Positions 25,030 through 37,984 are shown, counted from the first letter of the stretch. The stretch: 64,000 bases of DNA from Castor canadensis (GCF_047511655.1 NC_133402.1:65600951-65664950), one strand, 5' to 3'. Translations and numbers: made by a program. Notes: a model not told the origin generated them from the letters alone.

Positions 25030-25490
25030 TCAATGGGTCATTATTAAGATTTTACACCATAAGAAGAGGACTAAGGTAGAAAGGAGAAAATGGAGGGGAT
25101 GAAACAATTTGGGATACAATACATATATACATGGAAATGTCATAATAAAACTCTGTATAGATATCTTAAAGAAACAAAAATGTCTTTTAAAAAGCTGAGA
25201 CCAAGAAGATAAAACAGATCCCATCTGGGGGTCAGTGCCAGTGGGAGGGGAGAGGATATAAAGAAAGTGTGTAGGAGAATGTATACAGTAGAAATATTAT
25301 GTACACATGTATGAAAATGGAAAAATGAGACCTGTTGAAACTAATCTAAGAATGGAGGGAACAGGGCTAAAAGGTATAAATTTAACTGAAATATATCACA
25401 AGCACTTTGTAAATGTCACAATGTACCCCCAGCACAACAATAATATGATAATAAAAAATGTTTAAAAATAAAGATAAAAATAAATAAAAT
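25030..25490 (+). repeat. L1 3' UTR with poly(A), 5'-truncated
   Basis: This is the sense-orientation 3' UTR: 'aggggatgaaacaatttggg', 'gaaaaatgagacctgttgaaac', 'gtaaatgtcacaatgtacccccagcacaac', then an A-rich end 'aataatatgataataaaaaatg'. It is a severely 5'-truncated insertion and serves as the reference for the antisense copies at 15360 and 19840. Confidence 0.8.
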
Positions 25491-25723
25491 TCTTAGAATT
25501 TTAGTTCAGCCTCAGACCTAAGGGATGAGGTCAAGTTCTTCCCTGGGACAAAAGGAGACCTCTTTTAAGATGGCCAGTCTTCCAAGCTCAGTGGTCCTAA
25601 CCTGGTGCCTGCTGAGCTGTAATAGTGTCCTTTGTCTCTGATCCAAGACTTCCATGTCTTCTGACACAAGCCAGTGGAAACCAGCTAACTTATTAGATTT
25701 TAAGTAAGGTGAAACCCAATGTC

Positions 25724-25738
25724 AATTTCAAGGTTATT
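25724..25738. repeat. Target-site duplication of L1, left copy
   Basis: AATTTCAAGGTTATT at this position matches AATTTCAAGTTTATT at 32432-32446 in 14 of 15 bases, directly bracketing the L1. Confidence 0.8.
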
Positions 25739-26009
25739 ACTTCACGTTAAATGGAGAAACCAGGAGGGCCTCTGGGCCACCAGACGCCTGCGCCCAGATG
25801 GCTTGGGAAGACGCAGACAAGGTGAGCTAAGCGGTACATGGTACTCCCACAGACAACCCTGGGCCAGAACAGCATAGCCCCCTGGACAGATCGACCCACA
25901 CCCGGGGAAAATAGAGAAACTGAGTAATAAGCAATAAGAACAATAAAGACATGTTGCAAAGAGAATGGGGCACACTGAGTGCCAAAGACGGGGGGAGGGG
26001 AATCCTTCC

Positions 26010-26320
26010 CGGAATTGTAAATAAACAAGCCGGGCCTGGTTGGAGAGGCTCTGGTGGGAGAAGGGGTGTGCACCCAGCAACCAGGAGCGTGAAAGCTTTT
26101 GGGAGTGGTGGAGGGAGGAAAACTCCACAGGAGAGGTGGGAAGACCCACCTCCCATGTGAGCTGTAAACAAACACACCAGCTGGCAGGAGCAGCAGCACA
26201 CATTCAGCAAGCAGGAGAGGGAAACCTTGCAAAAGCGGCGGTGGAAGGAAAACTCCAAGGGGGGAGGGAGGGGAAGACCCACTTCCCACGTGAGCTGTAA
26301 ACAAACATGCAGGCCAGAGA
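26010..26320 (+). promoter_or_regulatory. L1 5' UTR promoter-like monomers
   Basis: Three tandem, imperfect units share 'gaaaactccac/aagg', 'gaagacccac(c/t)tcccac/tgtgagctgtaaacaaac' and 'gcaaccagg/gcaggag'. The unit starts are spaced 147 and 133 bp apart. Mouse L1 elements use tandem 5' UTR monomers as internal promoters; by analogy this may have been a promoter. The 130-235 codon minus-strand frames here are shadows of this G+C-rich repeat. Confidence 0.6.
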
Positions 26321-27223
26321 AAGTGGGTTCAGTGTCACCTCCCCCAGTATGCTTGGAAAGGGGAAAGCTTGTAACAGTGGCTTGTGCACAGTACTCACAC
26401 ACAGGACTCTGAGTAAACAAAGCCTGCAGGGCCAGGTGAATGCTAAGCTCACTCCTGAGATCTGCATAAATAACACCGCCAGCAACAGTAGGCTGACAGC
26501 AGTGGGCAGGCAAGCCACAGCCCCAGGTAGACAATCACAGAACTGTCTCCAGACTCTTTTTTTCTCTCTCCCTACCTTTGATGAGAAAACAACCAAACTA
26601 CACCTGCATGCTGAAAAACTTACTGAAACTGTATTGCATTTAAACTTGGAACACTTTGTGGCTTGTGTGTGTGTGTGTGTGTGTGGGTGTGCAGATTTGT
26701 TCTACTTTATTCATCCCCTTTGATAAGACAACTACAGAACAACATCTGAGGCACCATCTCCAGGACTGGAGGCTGAGATGGACACCAAAATTATTAAGAC
26801 TGAAACTTCATTGCATTTGAACTTGGAGTTTTTTTTTTTATTTTTTATTTTTCATTTTGTTTTATTTTATTTTATTTTATGTATATATATGTTTTTTCTT
26901 TCATTTACTTATTTTTTATTTTTATTCTTATCTTTTTTCTTTTTATTTTTTTATTTTCAATCCTCTCTGTCTCCCTAAAACCTTTTCAGTTTACGGTTGA
27001 TTAGTACACTGTCTCTCCCTGTTTATAGCTTTGAAACATTTTTTGTTTGATTCTTTGTTTTGTTTTTTCTTTCTACTTGATTATTTGTTTTTCCCTTTTC
27101 CTTTAACTTCTTTGCTTTCCATCCCCTCTCACCCTTCCATTCTAAATATCACTAGTGCTATTATTATAAGACAGAAAATACTTAATTGCACACAATACAG
27201 GGGTAATAACAACACCAAAGGCA

Positions 27224-27965
27224 ATGACGGAAAGACAGAAAAAACAGGGAAACCACTCTCCCCACAGCAAAATATTAGTACAGGAACCAGAGGGAAATGA
27301 AGAAAACAGATACTCAGATCCAGACTCCAACAAATTGAACATAAACTATGCCAAAGAACCCAATGAAGCCCACAAGAATAATTTAAAAGAAGACATACTA
27401 CAGGTACTTAGTGAGAATTTTATGGAGATGATACTGGATAGGGTCAACCAAAATGTACAAGAGACACTCAAGAAATTCCAAGACAACAAAAATAAAGACT
27501 TTGAAAGAGCACAAGAAGAAATAAAAGGGAATGCATAATATATTTAACAAAATAATAACAGAAAATTTCCCAAATCAAAGAAAGATATTCACATACAGAT
27601 GCAAGAGGCCTCCAGGACACCAAACAGACCAGATCAAAATAGAACTACTCCACGACATATCATCATTAAAAAAACAAGTTCAGAAACCAGGGCAAGAATA
27701 TTGAAGACTATAAGACAGAAAAAACAAATAACATACAAAGGCAAACCCATCAAAATCACAGCAGACTTCTCAACAGAAACATTAAAAGCAAGAAGAGCAT
27801 GGGGTGAGAACTTCTGGGCACTGAATGAAAATAACTTCAACCCCAGGATACTCTACCTGGCAAAACTATCATTCAAAATAGATGGAACAATAAAAGTCTT
27901 CCATGATAAGCAGAAACTAAAGCAATATGTGGCCACAAAGCCACACTACAAAAGATTCTTCTAGG
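27224..27965 (+). pseudogene. L1 ORF1 remnant
   Basis: The first piece (27224-27538) encodes the N-terminal part, including EGNEENRYSDPDSN and KEDILQVLSENFMEM. After a stop, the second piece (27599-27964) carries the C-terminal domain, with ITYKGKPIKI, ETLKARRAW and NPRILYLAKLSF. ORF1p is the L1 RNA-binding protein. The middle coiled-coil part is shorter than usual, so an internal deletion joins the two pieces. It is not functional. Confidence 0.8.
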
Positions 27966-28109
27966 GATTCTGCACACAAAAAGTGAAACTCAACTTAACC
28001 ATGAAAAGACAGGCAGCACCAAACCACAGGAAAAGAAAAAGCAAGAAAGTAGAGAGTAACCTCAACTTAGGTACACACAATCAAACCTTCAAACAACTAA
28101 GACAACTAA

Positions 28110-31100
28110 ATGACAGGAATCACCACATACCTATCAGTACTAATGCTTAATGTTAATGGATTTAATTCACCCATCAAAAGGCACCACTTGATGAAATGGA
28201 TTATAAAGGAAGATCCAACAATTTGTTGCTTACAGGAGACCCATCTCACCAACAGAAATAAGCATAGGCTTAGTATGAAAGGCTGGAAGAAGATTTACCA
28301 AGGCAATGGCCCCCCAAAACAGGCAGGAGTAGCAATACTTATCTCTGACAAAGTAGACTTCAAGCCTACATTGATCAAATGAGATAAAGAAGGACATTCC
28401 ATACTAACAAAAGGGGAAATAGACCAAAAGGAAATAATAATTATCAACCTGTATGCACCCAATGCCAATGCACCTAATTTCATCAAACATACACTGAAAG
28501 ACCTAAAAGCATATATTAATTCCAACACAGTGGTAGTGGGAAACTTAAACACCCCATTATCATCAATAGATAAGTCATCCAAACAAAAAATCAATAAAGA
28601 AATCCCAAGATCTAAAATATAAAATTGATCAAATGGACCTACTTGATATCTAGAGAGCATTTCATCCAACTTCTACACAATATACATTCTTCTAAGCAGC
28701 CCAGGGAACCTTCTCCAAAATAGATCATATCCTAGGGCACAAAGCTAGCCTCAGCAAATATAAGAAAATAAAAATTATACCATGCATACTATCTGATCAC
28801 AATGCAGTAAAACTAGAACTCAACAACAAAAGTAAAGACAAAAAACATGCAAACAGCTGGAAACTAAATAACTCTTTACTTAATGAACAATGAGTCATTG
28901 ATGAAATAAAAGAAGAAATTAAAAAGTTCCTGGAAGTCAAAGAAAATGAAAACACAACTTACCAGAACCTATGCAACACAGCAAAGTCAGTCCTGAGAGG
29001 AAAGTTTATAGCCATGAGTGCATATATTAAAAAGACTTAATGATCCCAAATTAATGACCTAAAGATACCTCTTAAGCTCCTAGAAAAAAAAGAACAAGCA
29101 AATCCCAAAACAAATAGGAGAGAAATAATAAAAATAAGAGCTGAAATCAATGAAATAGAAACCAAAAAAACCATACAAAGAATTAAACAAACAAAAAGTT
29201 ATTTCTTTGAAAAAATAAACAAGATCAATAGACCCCTGGCAAACCTGACTAAAATGAGAAGAGAAAAAACCCAGATTAGTAGAATCAGGAATGAAAAAGG
29301 GGAGATAACAACAAATACCATGTAAGTCTAGGAAATCATCAGAGACTACTTTGAGAACCTCTATTCAAATAAATTTGAAAATCTTAAAGAAATGGACAGA
29401 TTTCTAGATACATATGATCATCCAAAACTGAACCAAGACGAAATTACTCAACTGAATAGATCTATAACACAAAATGAAACTGAAGCAGCAATCAAGAGTC
29501 TTCCCAAAAAGAAAATCCAGGACCTCATGGATTCTCTGCTGAATTCTATCAGATCTTTAAAGAAGAACTGATACCAACCCTCCTTAAACTGTTCCATGAA
29601 ATAGAAAGGGAAGGAAAACTGCCTAACACATCTTATGAAGCCAGTATTACACTTATCCCAAAACCAGGGAAAGACACCTCCAAAAAGGAGAACTATAGGC
29701 CAATCTCCTTAATGAACATGGATGCAAAAATCCTCAACAAAATAATGGCAAACCAAATTCTACAACACATCAAAAAGATTATTCACCACGACCAAGAAGG
29801 CTTCACCCCAGGAATGCCTGGGTGGTTCAACATATGAAAAATCAATAAATGTAATAAACCACATTAACAGAAGCAAGACAAAAACCACTTGATCATCTAA
29901 ATCGATGCAGAAAAAGCCTTTGATAGGATCCAACATCATTTCATGATAAAAGCTCTAAGAAAACTAGGAATAGAAGGAAAGTACCTCAACATTATAAAAG
30001 CTATATATGACAAACCTACAGCCAGCATTATACTTAATGGAGAAAAACTGAAACCATTCCCTCTAAAATCAGGAATGAGACAAGGATGCCCACTATCTCC
30101 ACTCCTATTCAGCATAGTACTGGAATTCCTAGCCCGAGCAATTAGGCAAGAAGAAGGAATAAAAGGAATACAAATAGGTAAAGAAACTGTCAAAATATCC
30201 CTATTTGCAGATGACATGATCTTATACCTTAAAGACCCAAAAAACTCTACTCAGAAGCTTCTAGACATCATCAATAGCTATAGCAAGGTAGCAGGATATA
30301 AAATCAACATAGAAAAATCATTAGCATTTCTATACATTAATAATGAACAAACTGAAAAATAGTGTATGAAAACAATTCCATTTACAATAGCCTCAAAAAA
30401 AAAAATCAAATACCTAGGTGTAAACCTAACAAAAGATGTGAATGACCTCTACAAGGAAAACTATAACTTTTGAAGAAAGCGATTGAGGAAGACTATAGAA
30501 AATGGAGTGATCTCCCATGCTCATGGATTGGTAGAATCAACATAGTAAAAGTGTCTATACTCCCACAAGTAATCTACATGTTTAATGCAATTCCCATCAA
30601 AATTCCAATGACATTCATTAAAGAGATTGAAAAATCTACTGTGAAATTTATATGGAAACAGAAGAAGCCACGAATAGCCAAGGCAATACTCAGTCAAAAG
30701 GACAATGCTGGAGGTATCACGATACCTGACTTCAAACTATATTACAAAGCAATAATGATAAAAACAGCATGGTACTGGCACAAAAACAGACATGAAGACC
30801 AGTGGAACAGAATAGAGGACCCAGATATGAAGCCACACAACTATAACCAACTTGTCTTTGACAAAGGAGCTAAAAACATAATACAATAGAGAAATAGCAG
30901 CCTCTTCAACAAAAACTGCTCGGAAAACTGTTTAGCAGTCTGCAAAAAAACTGAAACTAGATCCATGTATATCACCCTATACGAAAATTAACTCAAAATG
31001 GATCAAGTATCTTAATATCAGACCACAAACTCTAAAGTTGATACAGGAAAGAGTAGGAAATACTCTGGAGTTAGTAGGTATAGGTAAGAAATTTCTCAAC

Positions 31101-31960
31101 GGAACCCCAGCAGCACAGCAACTAAGAGATAGCATAGATAAGTGGACCTCATAAAACTAAAAAGCTTCTGTGCATCAAAAGAAATGGTCTCTAAACTGAA
31201 GAGAACACCCACAGAGTGGGAGAAAATATTTGCCAGCTACACATCAGACAAAGGACTGATAACCAGAATATATAGGGAACTTAAAAAACTAAATTCTCCC
31301 AAAGTTAATGAACCAATAAAGAAATGGGCAACTGAACTAAACAGAACTTTCTCAAAAGAAGAAATTCAAATGGCCAAAAAACACATGAAAAAATGCTCAC
31401 CAACTCTAGCAATAAAGGAAATGCAAATTAAAACCACACTAAGATTCCACCTCACCCCTGTTAGAATAGCCATCATTAGCATCACCACCACCAACTGGTG
31501 TTGGTGAGGATGCGAGGAAAAAGGAACCCTCTTACACTGTTGGTGGGAATGTAAACTAGTACAACCACTCTGGAAAAAAATTTGGGGGCTACTTAAAAAG
31601 CTAGACATTGATCTACCATTTGATCCAGCAATACCACTCTTGGGGATATACCTAAAATGCTGTGGCACAGGTTACTCCAGAGACACCTGCACACCCATGT
31701 TTATTGCAGCACCATTCACAATAGCCAGGTTATGGAAACAGCCAAGATGCACCACCACTGACGAATGGATTAAGAAAATGTGGTATCTAAACACAATGGA
31801 ATTCTATGCAGCCATGAAGAAGAACGATATGTTATCATTCGCTGGTAAATGGATGGAATTGGAGAACATCATTCTGAGTGAGGTTAGCCTGGCCCAAAAG
31901 ATCAAAAATCATATGTTCTCCCTCACATGCGGACATTAGATCAAGGGCAAACACAACAAG
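28110..31960 (+). pseudogene. L1 ORF2 remnant (endonuclease and reverse transcriptase)
   Basis: The endonuclease domain starts at MTGITTYLSVLMLNVNGFNSP, with the conserved LNVNG and QETH motifs. The RT domain at 29700-30230 has PLSPLLF and the catalytic [11 protein letters not shown]-terminal region runs from 30470 to 31960 with the usual EFYAAMKKND end. The frame is broken many times (for example stops at 28381 and 28621, a change of frame near 29820, and stops at 30361 and 30889). RT catalytic residues remain readable although the gene is dead. Confidence 0.9.
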
Positions 31961-32763
31961 GGGATTGGACTTTGAGCACATGACAAAAGCGAGAGTACAC
32001 AAGGGAGGGGTGAGGATAGGTAAGACACATAAAAAATTAGCTAGCATTTGTTGCCCTTAAAACAGAGAAACTAAAGCAGATACCGTAAAAGCAATTGAGG
32101 CCAATAGGAAAAGGGGACCAGGAACTAGAGAAAGGTTAGATCAAAAAGAATTAACCTAGAAGGTAACACACACTCACAGGAAATTAATGTGAGTCAACTC
32201 CCTGTATAGCTATCCTTATCTCAACCAGCAAAAATACTTGTTCCTTACTATTATTGCTTATACTCTCTCTTCAGCAAAATTAGAGATAAGGGCAAAATAG
32301 TTTCTGCTGGGTATTGAGGGTGTGGGGGAAAGAGGGAGGGGATAGAGTGGGTGGTAGGGGAGGGGGTGGGGGCACTGGGGAGAAATGACCCAAACATTGT
32401 ATGCACACATGAACAATAAAACAATAAAAAAAATTTCAAGTTTATTTTCCCTCAAAATTTGTTAAATACTAAATAAAATAAACAGTCAATGTTTTTATCT
32501 GTCATGTAATTTGGATGAAGTTATCATGCAAACTTAATTTTCCTGACATTCACATTTCTATGTTTACCAATTATTAAATTTTTACCTCTTTGTTTAAAAA
32601 GAAAAAAAACAATATTAGATATGACAAGTATAAAAGAAACAGAGAAGGAGGCATTGTGAAAGCTATATAGAGTTTTCCTCCTTCATCAACTAGGGATTAT
32701 GTTCAAGACCCTCTTGGATGCCTAAAAGAGCAGACAGTACTGAATAGTAAATATGTTACATTT

Positions 32764-32905
32764 CTCTCTCTCTGCTCCTCTTTGTCTCTCTCTGTCTCTC
32801 TGTCTCTCTCTCTCTCTTTTCTTTTTTTTTTTGGTGAGACTGGGGACTAACTTGTTTGCAAAGCAGGCACTCTACTTCTTGAGCTACACCTCCAGTCTTA
32901 CACTA
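32764..32905. repeat. (TC)n microsatellite plus tRNA-like SINE fragment
   Basis: (TC)n with interruptions lies at 32764-32820, followed by a T-run and 'gcaaagcaggcactctacttcttgagctacacctccagtct', the tRNA-like half of the SINE family in minus orientation. Confidence 0.75.
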
Positions 32906-33499
32906 CATTTTTCTAACTATTAGTGAAATATAACTTAAAAATTAGGCACAGTAAGAGATTAACCACAATGATTAATAAAAGAACATTATACCATATGCTG
33001 AAATAAAAGGGAAATGTGTTTTTTTCCTCTCAACTGCCACAGGGTTGGTGACTGATATACCATGCACTCTGACAAAACAATGATTCACCCCAGAATTCAT
33101 CATAATACTCAGAACAGAAGTGGAGGATACTTATTGCATGTATATGTTATTTTCCGGTAATAACTGGAAATAATAAAATGGCGAATGTAATAACTATAGG
33201 TAAGGTTAAAAGATATATTACTTTTTTTGATGTTGAAGCTTTTTTTTTTTTGTTCCTAAGACCAATGGATAGCTACTACCCTTTAAAAGTTAAAAAAGTC
33301 TTATTTTTATGTATGGGTACATGAATTAGCAGTTTTTGCATTGTGTTTTAGTAAATATGGAGCTTGAACTTTACATTGTTAGAGCCACAGTCTAATGTCT
33401 TGGTTTATCTATATTTACAGAATAGTAATGTTCCAAGGTTAATTTGGAGTTTAGAGACAGTAATAGTAGAGGAAGTAAATATATAAGTAAAATGTTTTC

Positions 33500-34008
33500 T
33501 TGTGTGAATGACATTGATGCACAGATGACAAGCACAGGAATTTCAGGTGCTCGGGGTTCTTGAGCCCACTCTGGAAATGAAAGCACAGGTGGCTTCCAGC
33601 AGCAGAGGTTGGGAAGATTTTATTTGTAAAGAGGAGAAGTGAAAGAATGCATAGTGGGGCATGCAGGGGGACCCGGAAACCAGTGTTCCCCTGGGTCAGG
33701 TTGGAGATTGGGTTTTTATAGCTTTTTTTTTTGTATTGCCTTAGGGCAGAGATGTCACTCAGATGCACAGAAGTTTCATGGGAAGGGGAGGTGTCTCCTT
33801 GACCACATATCAGTTTTTGGGAACTCAGGCAGTCTGTCCATCCTTCAATCCCCCTTCTCAATGGTCTCCCTAACTGCAGTTAGGGATAAGGAAAATGAAG
33901 TCTATTCAGTGACTGCTTCCTGCTGACAAGGGGTGATGAAGGGCTCACAGCATTAGGGCTGATCACAAGAGGGGTTGTTGAGGGGACCACAATAGTAGGT
34001 CATTTTCA
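33500..34008 (-). repeat. 3' LTR of gammaretrovirus-like ERV (minus copy)
   Basis: On the minus strand the LTR has TATAAAAACC (33711-33720) and AATAAA (33619-33624), about 90 bp apart as expected for U3-R. It is homologous to the plus-strand segment 47235-47615. The upper edge follows the TM end at the L1 insertion point. The lower edge is set only approximately. Confidence 0.75.
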
Positions 34009-34035
34009 TCTCCATGAGGGGGATTTGTAGTTTGA

Positions 34036-37000
34036 TAGATTCTAGGAGAGAAGAAAAAAACCTGAAAAGAAGAGAATCCAAGATGGTGACTGGAACACAA
34101 CCCCAGAGTGCATGAGCTCCATGAATCAGAGACCTTGCTGAGATGATGAAGACATGCTTGGCTGAGGTAAAGCACCAGGGAGAGATGAAGCTTCAGCACT
34201 CTGAACCCTTAGCTTGTGGAAAGCTCCTCCACACCACGATTTACTAAAAGAACAGCCAGGCCATTGCCCACCAGGCCCCCACCCCACAAGTGTGCCAAGC
34301 CACCATTCTGCCAGGCCACAGTCCAGTAGGCCTGCCAAGCCGCCATCTGCCAGCCCACCAGGCTGCTGCCCCTGCTGCACTGTTGTCCACCACCCACCAG
34401 GTCTCCACCCGGCAGGGCCACTAGGCTCCTGCCACACAGGCCTGCTGGGCTGCCACTCCACTGGGTCATTGCCCCACAGGTCTGTTGGGCCCCTGCCCAC
34501 CCACTGCCCATCACAGGAGGGCTCCGATACCACCAGACGCCAGCTCCAAACCACCTAGGAGACACAGACAGACAGGACTGGATGAAAAAGGAGTAACACC
34601 AGAACAACTAAGACTGTAGTTCTACTGTTTCTGAACCAGTGATTTCTTTTCCCTTTCTTTAAGGGTTTGGCTGTCTTATTTGCTGTTTGATCACCCATGA
34701 TCGCTCCACGCTGTTTTCTTTGGTTCTCTAGGTTTTTTTCTCTTTCTTTCTTTTTCTTTCTCTTTTTTCTGCTTCTTTCTGGGTTTTATTAGTTTTAATA
34801 TTGCAACTCAGCTAATACTAAGTTACACATAGTCCAGGGACACAAACAGTACCAAGTGGAATGATGAGAAAACAAAAAAAGGACAGAAACAGTTCTCCCC
34901 GCAAAAATAAATTAGTGCAGGATTCAGAGGGAAATGAAGAAAATGAATACCCAGATCCAGACTCCAACAAAACAAAGATTAACTATACCAAGGAACCCAA
35001 TGAAGCTCACAAGAACACTCTGAAAGAAGAAATCCTGCAAGTAATCAATGAGAATTTCATAGAGATGTTACTAGACATGGTCAACCAAATCATATAAGAG
35101 GCACTCCAGAAATTCAAAGACAACACAAATAAAGAAAATGAAAAAACACAAAAAAACAAGTAAATGAAATCATAGGAGCCCTAAATAAACACCAAAGTGA
35201 AATAGAGAGCACCATAAATAGAGAGATAAATGAATTAAAGATGAAAATTGACAATAAAAGAGGAAGTGACCCATGATATGGAAAACCTCAGAAAAAAAGA
35301 ATGAAACAGAAATACAAAACAAAATGGAAGGCCAAAATACTCAATAAAATAATGGCAAACTGAATCTGACAACACATCAGAAAGATCATACACCAGGACC
35401 AAGTCAACTTCATCCCAGGGATGCAGGGATGGTTCAACATACAAAAATCAATAAATGTAATACAGCAGATTAATAGAAGCAAAGAAAAACAACCACTTGA
35501 TCATCTCAATAGATGCAGAAAAAGCCTTTGACAAGATCCAACACCACTTCATGATAAAAGCTCTAAGAAAACTAGGAACAGAAGGAACTTACCTCAACAT
35601 TATAAAGACTATATATGACAAACCTACAGCCAACATCATAATTAACAGTGAAAAACTGAAACCATTTCCCCTAAAATCAGGAATGAGACAAGGGTGCCCA
35701 CTATCCCCACTCCTATTCAACATAGTACTGGAATTCCGAAGCAGAGCAATTAGGCAAGAGGAAGAAATAAAAGGACTATAAATAGGTAAAGAAACTGTCA
35801 AAATATCCCTATTTGCAGATGATATGATCCTATACCTTAAAGACTCAAAAAACTCTACCCAAAAATTCCTAGACACCATAACAGCTACAGCAAGGTGGCA
35901 AGACACAAAATCAACTTACAAAAATCATTAGCTTTTCTATACACCAATAACAAACAAACTGAGAAAGAATATATGGAAACAATTTCATTTACAATAGCCT
36001 CAAAAAAAAAATACCTAGGAGTAAACTGAACAAAGGTTGTGAATGATCTCCACAAGGACAATTATAAACCCCTGAAGAAAGAGATCAAGGACAGAAGGTG
36101 GAGAGATTGCCTGTGCTCATGGATTGGTAGACTCAACATAGTAAAAATGTCTATACTAACAAAACCAATCTGTATGTTTAATGCAATTCCCATCAAAATC
36201 CCAATGACTTTCCTCACAGAGACTGAAAAATCTACCCTAAAGTTCATTTGGAAACACAAGAGACCCCGAATAGCCAAGGCAATACTCAGCAAAAAGAGCA
36301 ATGCTGAAGGTATTGCAATACCGACTTCAAACTATATTTCAAAGCAATAGCAATAAAAACAGCATGGTACTGGTACAAAAACAGACATGAAGACCAGTGG
36401 AACAGAATAGAGGATCTGGATATCCACACAACTATACCCACCTCATTTTTGACAAAGGTGACAAAAATATATGATGGAGAAAAGAAAATCTTTTCAACAA
36501 ATGTGGTTATACATCTGCAAGAAACTGAAACTAGATCCATGTCCATCACCCTGTACTAGTATCAACTCAAAGTTGGTCAAGGACCTTAATATCAGACCCG
36601 AAACTCTGAAGTTATATAGAAAGGAGCAGGAAACACTCTGGAACTAATAGGTATGGGCAAGGACTTCCTCAATAGAACCCCAGCAGCTCAGCAGCTAAGG
36701 AAAGAATGGAGAAATGGGAATTCATAAGATTAAAAACCTTCTGCACAACAAAAGAAATGGTCTCTAAACTGAAGAAACCACCCAAAGAGTGGGACAAAAT
36801 ATTTGCCAGGTACACATCAGACAAAAGACTGATAACCAAAATATATAAGGAACTTAAAAAACTAAACTCTCCCCAAATTAATGAACTAATAAAGAAATGG
36901 GCAAGTGAACTAAACAGAACTTTCTCAAAAGAAGAAATTCAAATGGCCAAAAAACACATGAAAAAATGCTCACCATCTCTAGCCATAAAGGAAATGCAAA

Positions 37001-37935
37001 TTAAAACCACACTAAGATTCCACCTTACCCCTGTTAGAATAGCCAGGGAATGTAAACTAGTGCAACCACTCTGGAAAAAAATTTGGAGGCTTCTCAAAAA
37101 TCTAAACATAGATCTGCCATATGATCCAGCAATACCACTCTTGGGGATATACCCAAAAGACTGTGACACAGGTTACTTCAGATGCACCTGCACACCCATG
37201 TTTATTGCAGTGCTATTCACAATAGCCAAGTTATGGAAACAAGCAAGATGCCCCACTATTGATGAATGGATCAAGAAAGTGTGGTATTTATACATAATGG
37301 AATTTTACTCAGCCATGAAGAAAAATGAAATCATATCATTCGCAAGTAAATGGATGGAAGTGAAGAACATCACTGTGAGTGAGGTTAGCCAGGCTCAGAA
37401 GACAAAAAATCGTATGTTCTTCCTCATATGCACACTTTAGATATAGGGCAAATACAGCAATGTTATTCTACTTGGGTCACATGCCAAGGAGAGAGCACAT
37501 GTGGGAGGTATGGGGATAGGTAGAAAACCCAAAACATGAAAGCATTTGATGTCCCCACTCCAGAGGAACAAATACAGAAATCTTAAAGTGACAGAGGTCA
37601 ACACGAGAAGGGGATCAGGAACCAGTATAAAGATCAGTTAGAGATGAATCAACCTGGGTTGTGACACATTTGTACATGGAAGCAATGTTAGGAATTTCTC
37701 TGTATAGCTATCCTTAACTCAACTAACAAAAATGCTTGGTCTTCCTTATTATGCTTATGTCTTCTCTTCAACAAAATTAAAGATAAGGGCAGAACAGGTT
37801 CTGCCTGGAAGTGAGGGGGTTTGGGGGGCAGAGGGTGGGAGTGGGGACAGGGGGAAGAAATGACCCAAACAATGTATGCACATGTGAACAAATGAATTAA
37901 AAAAAAGAAAATAGATGAAATTAAAAAAAAGAAAG
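34036..37935 (+). mobile_element. L1 inserted in the gamma ERV, internally deleted
   Basis: A 3.9-kb L1 interrupts the ERV between its TM and its LTR. Its 5' UTR (34060-34620) is C+G-rich with imperfect 'ccaggc-ccaccaggc' repeats and is unlike the 5' UTR of the L1 at 25739. ORF1 begins at 34861 (EGNEENEYPDPDSN). At about 35330 the sequence jumps to the ORF2 RT region (LNKIMAN). A deletion of about 2 kb relative to the other L1 thus removes the ORF1 C-terminus and the endonuclease. RT motifs PLSPLLF and FADDMILYL are readable (35700-35840). The 3' end is A-rich at 37890-37935. Confidence 0.85.
34861..37440 (+). pseudogene. Fused L1 ORF1-ORF2 remnant (no endonuclease)
   Basis: The ORF1 N-terminal segment (34861-35097) is followed by coiled-coil-like coding and then directly by the ORF2 reverse transcriptase from 35338. 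Pieces at 35497-35781, 36039-36350 and 36706-37440 follow the ORF2 order, the last being a 244-codon open stretch of the C-terminal region. Near 37046 about 85 bp present in the other L1 (31463-31547) are missing. Not functional. Confidence 0.8.
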
Positions 37936-37984
37936 AGAAACAAACTTACAAATAAGTTTAAAATGCAAGGCCCAAACACAAGCA

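Larger units (their letters stand above)
25739..32431 (+). mobile_element. Near-complete LINE-1 with 5' UTR monomers, ORF1, ORF2 and poly(A)
   Basis: A 6.7-kb L1 lies in the PLSCR4 intron, antisense to the gene. Order: a G+C-rich 5' UTR with about three ~140-bp monomers (landmark 'tgtaaacaaac' at 26015, 26162 and 26295); a T-rich tract at 26829-27130; an ORF1 remnant from 27224; an ORF2 remnant from 28110; a 3' UTR with a G-rich run at 32320-32375; and AATAAA-rich A-tail ending at 32431. A 14/15 target-site duplication flanks it. Both ORFs are broken by stops and frameshifts, so it is not mobile. Confidence 0.9.

Noticed and set aside
25742..26596. Four overlapping minus-strand open frames of 130-235 codons
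   Set aside because: They lie in the G+C-rich 5' UTR of the L1 on the other strand, overlap each other in different frames, and have no domain signature; they are shadows.
34126..34607. Overlapping open frames of 114-142 codons with Gly/Trp- or Pro/His-rich text
   Set aside because: They are translations of the repetitive 5' UTR of the nested L1, open by composition in both strands.
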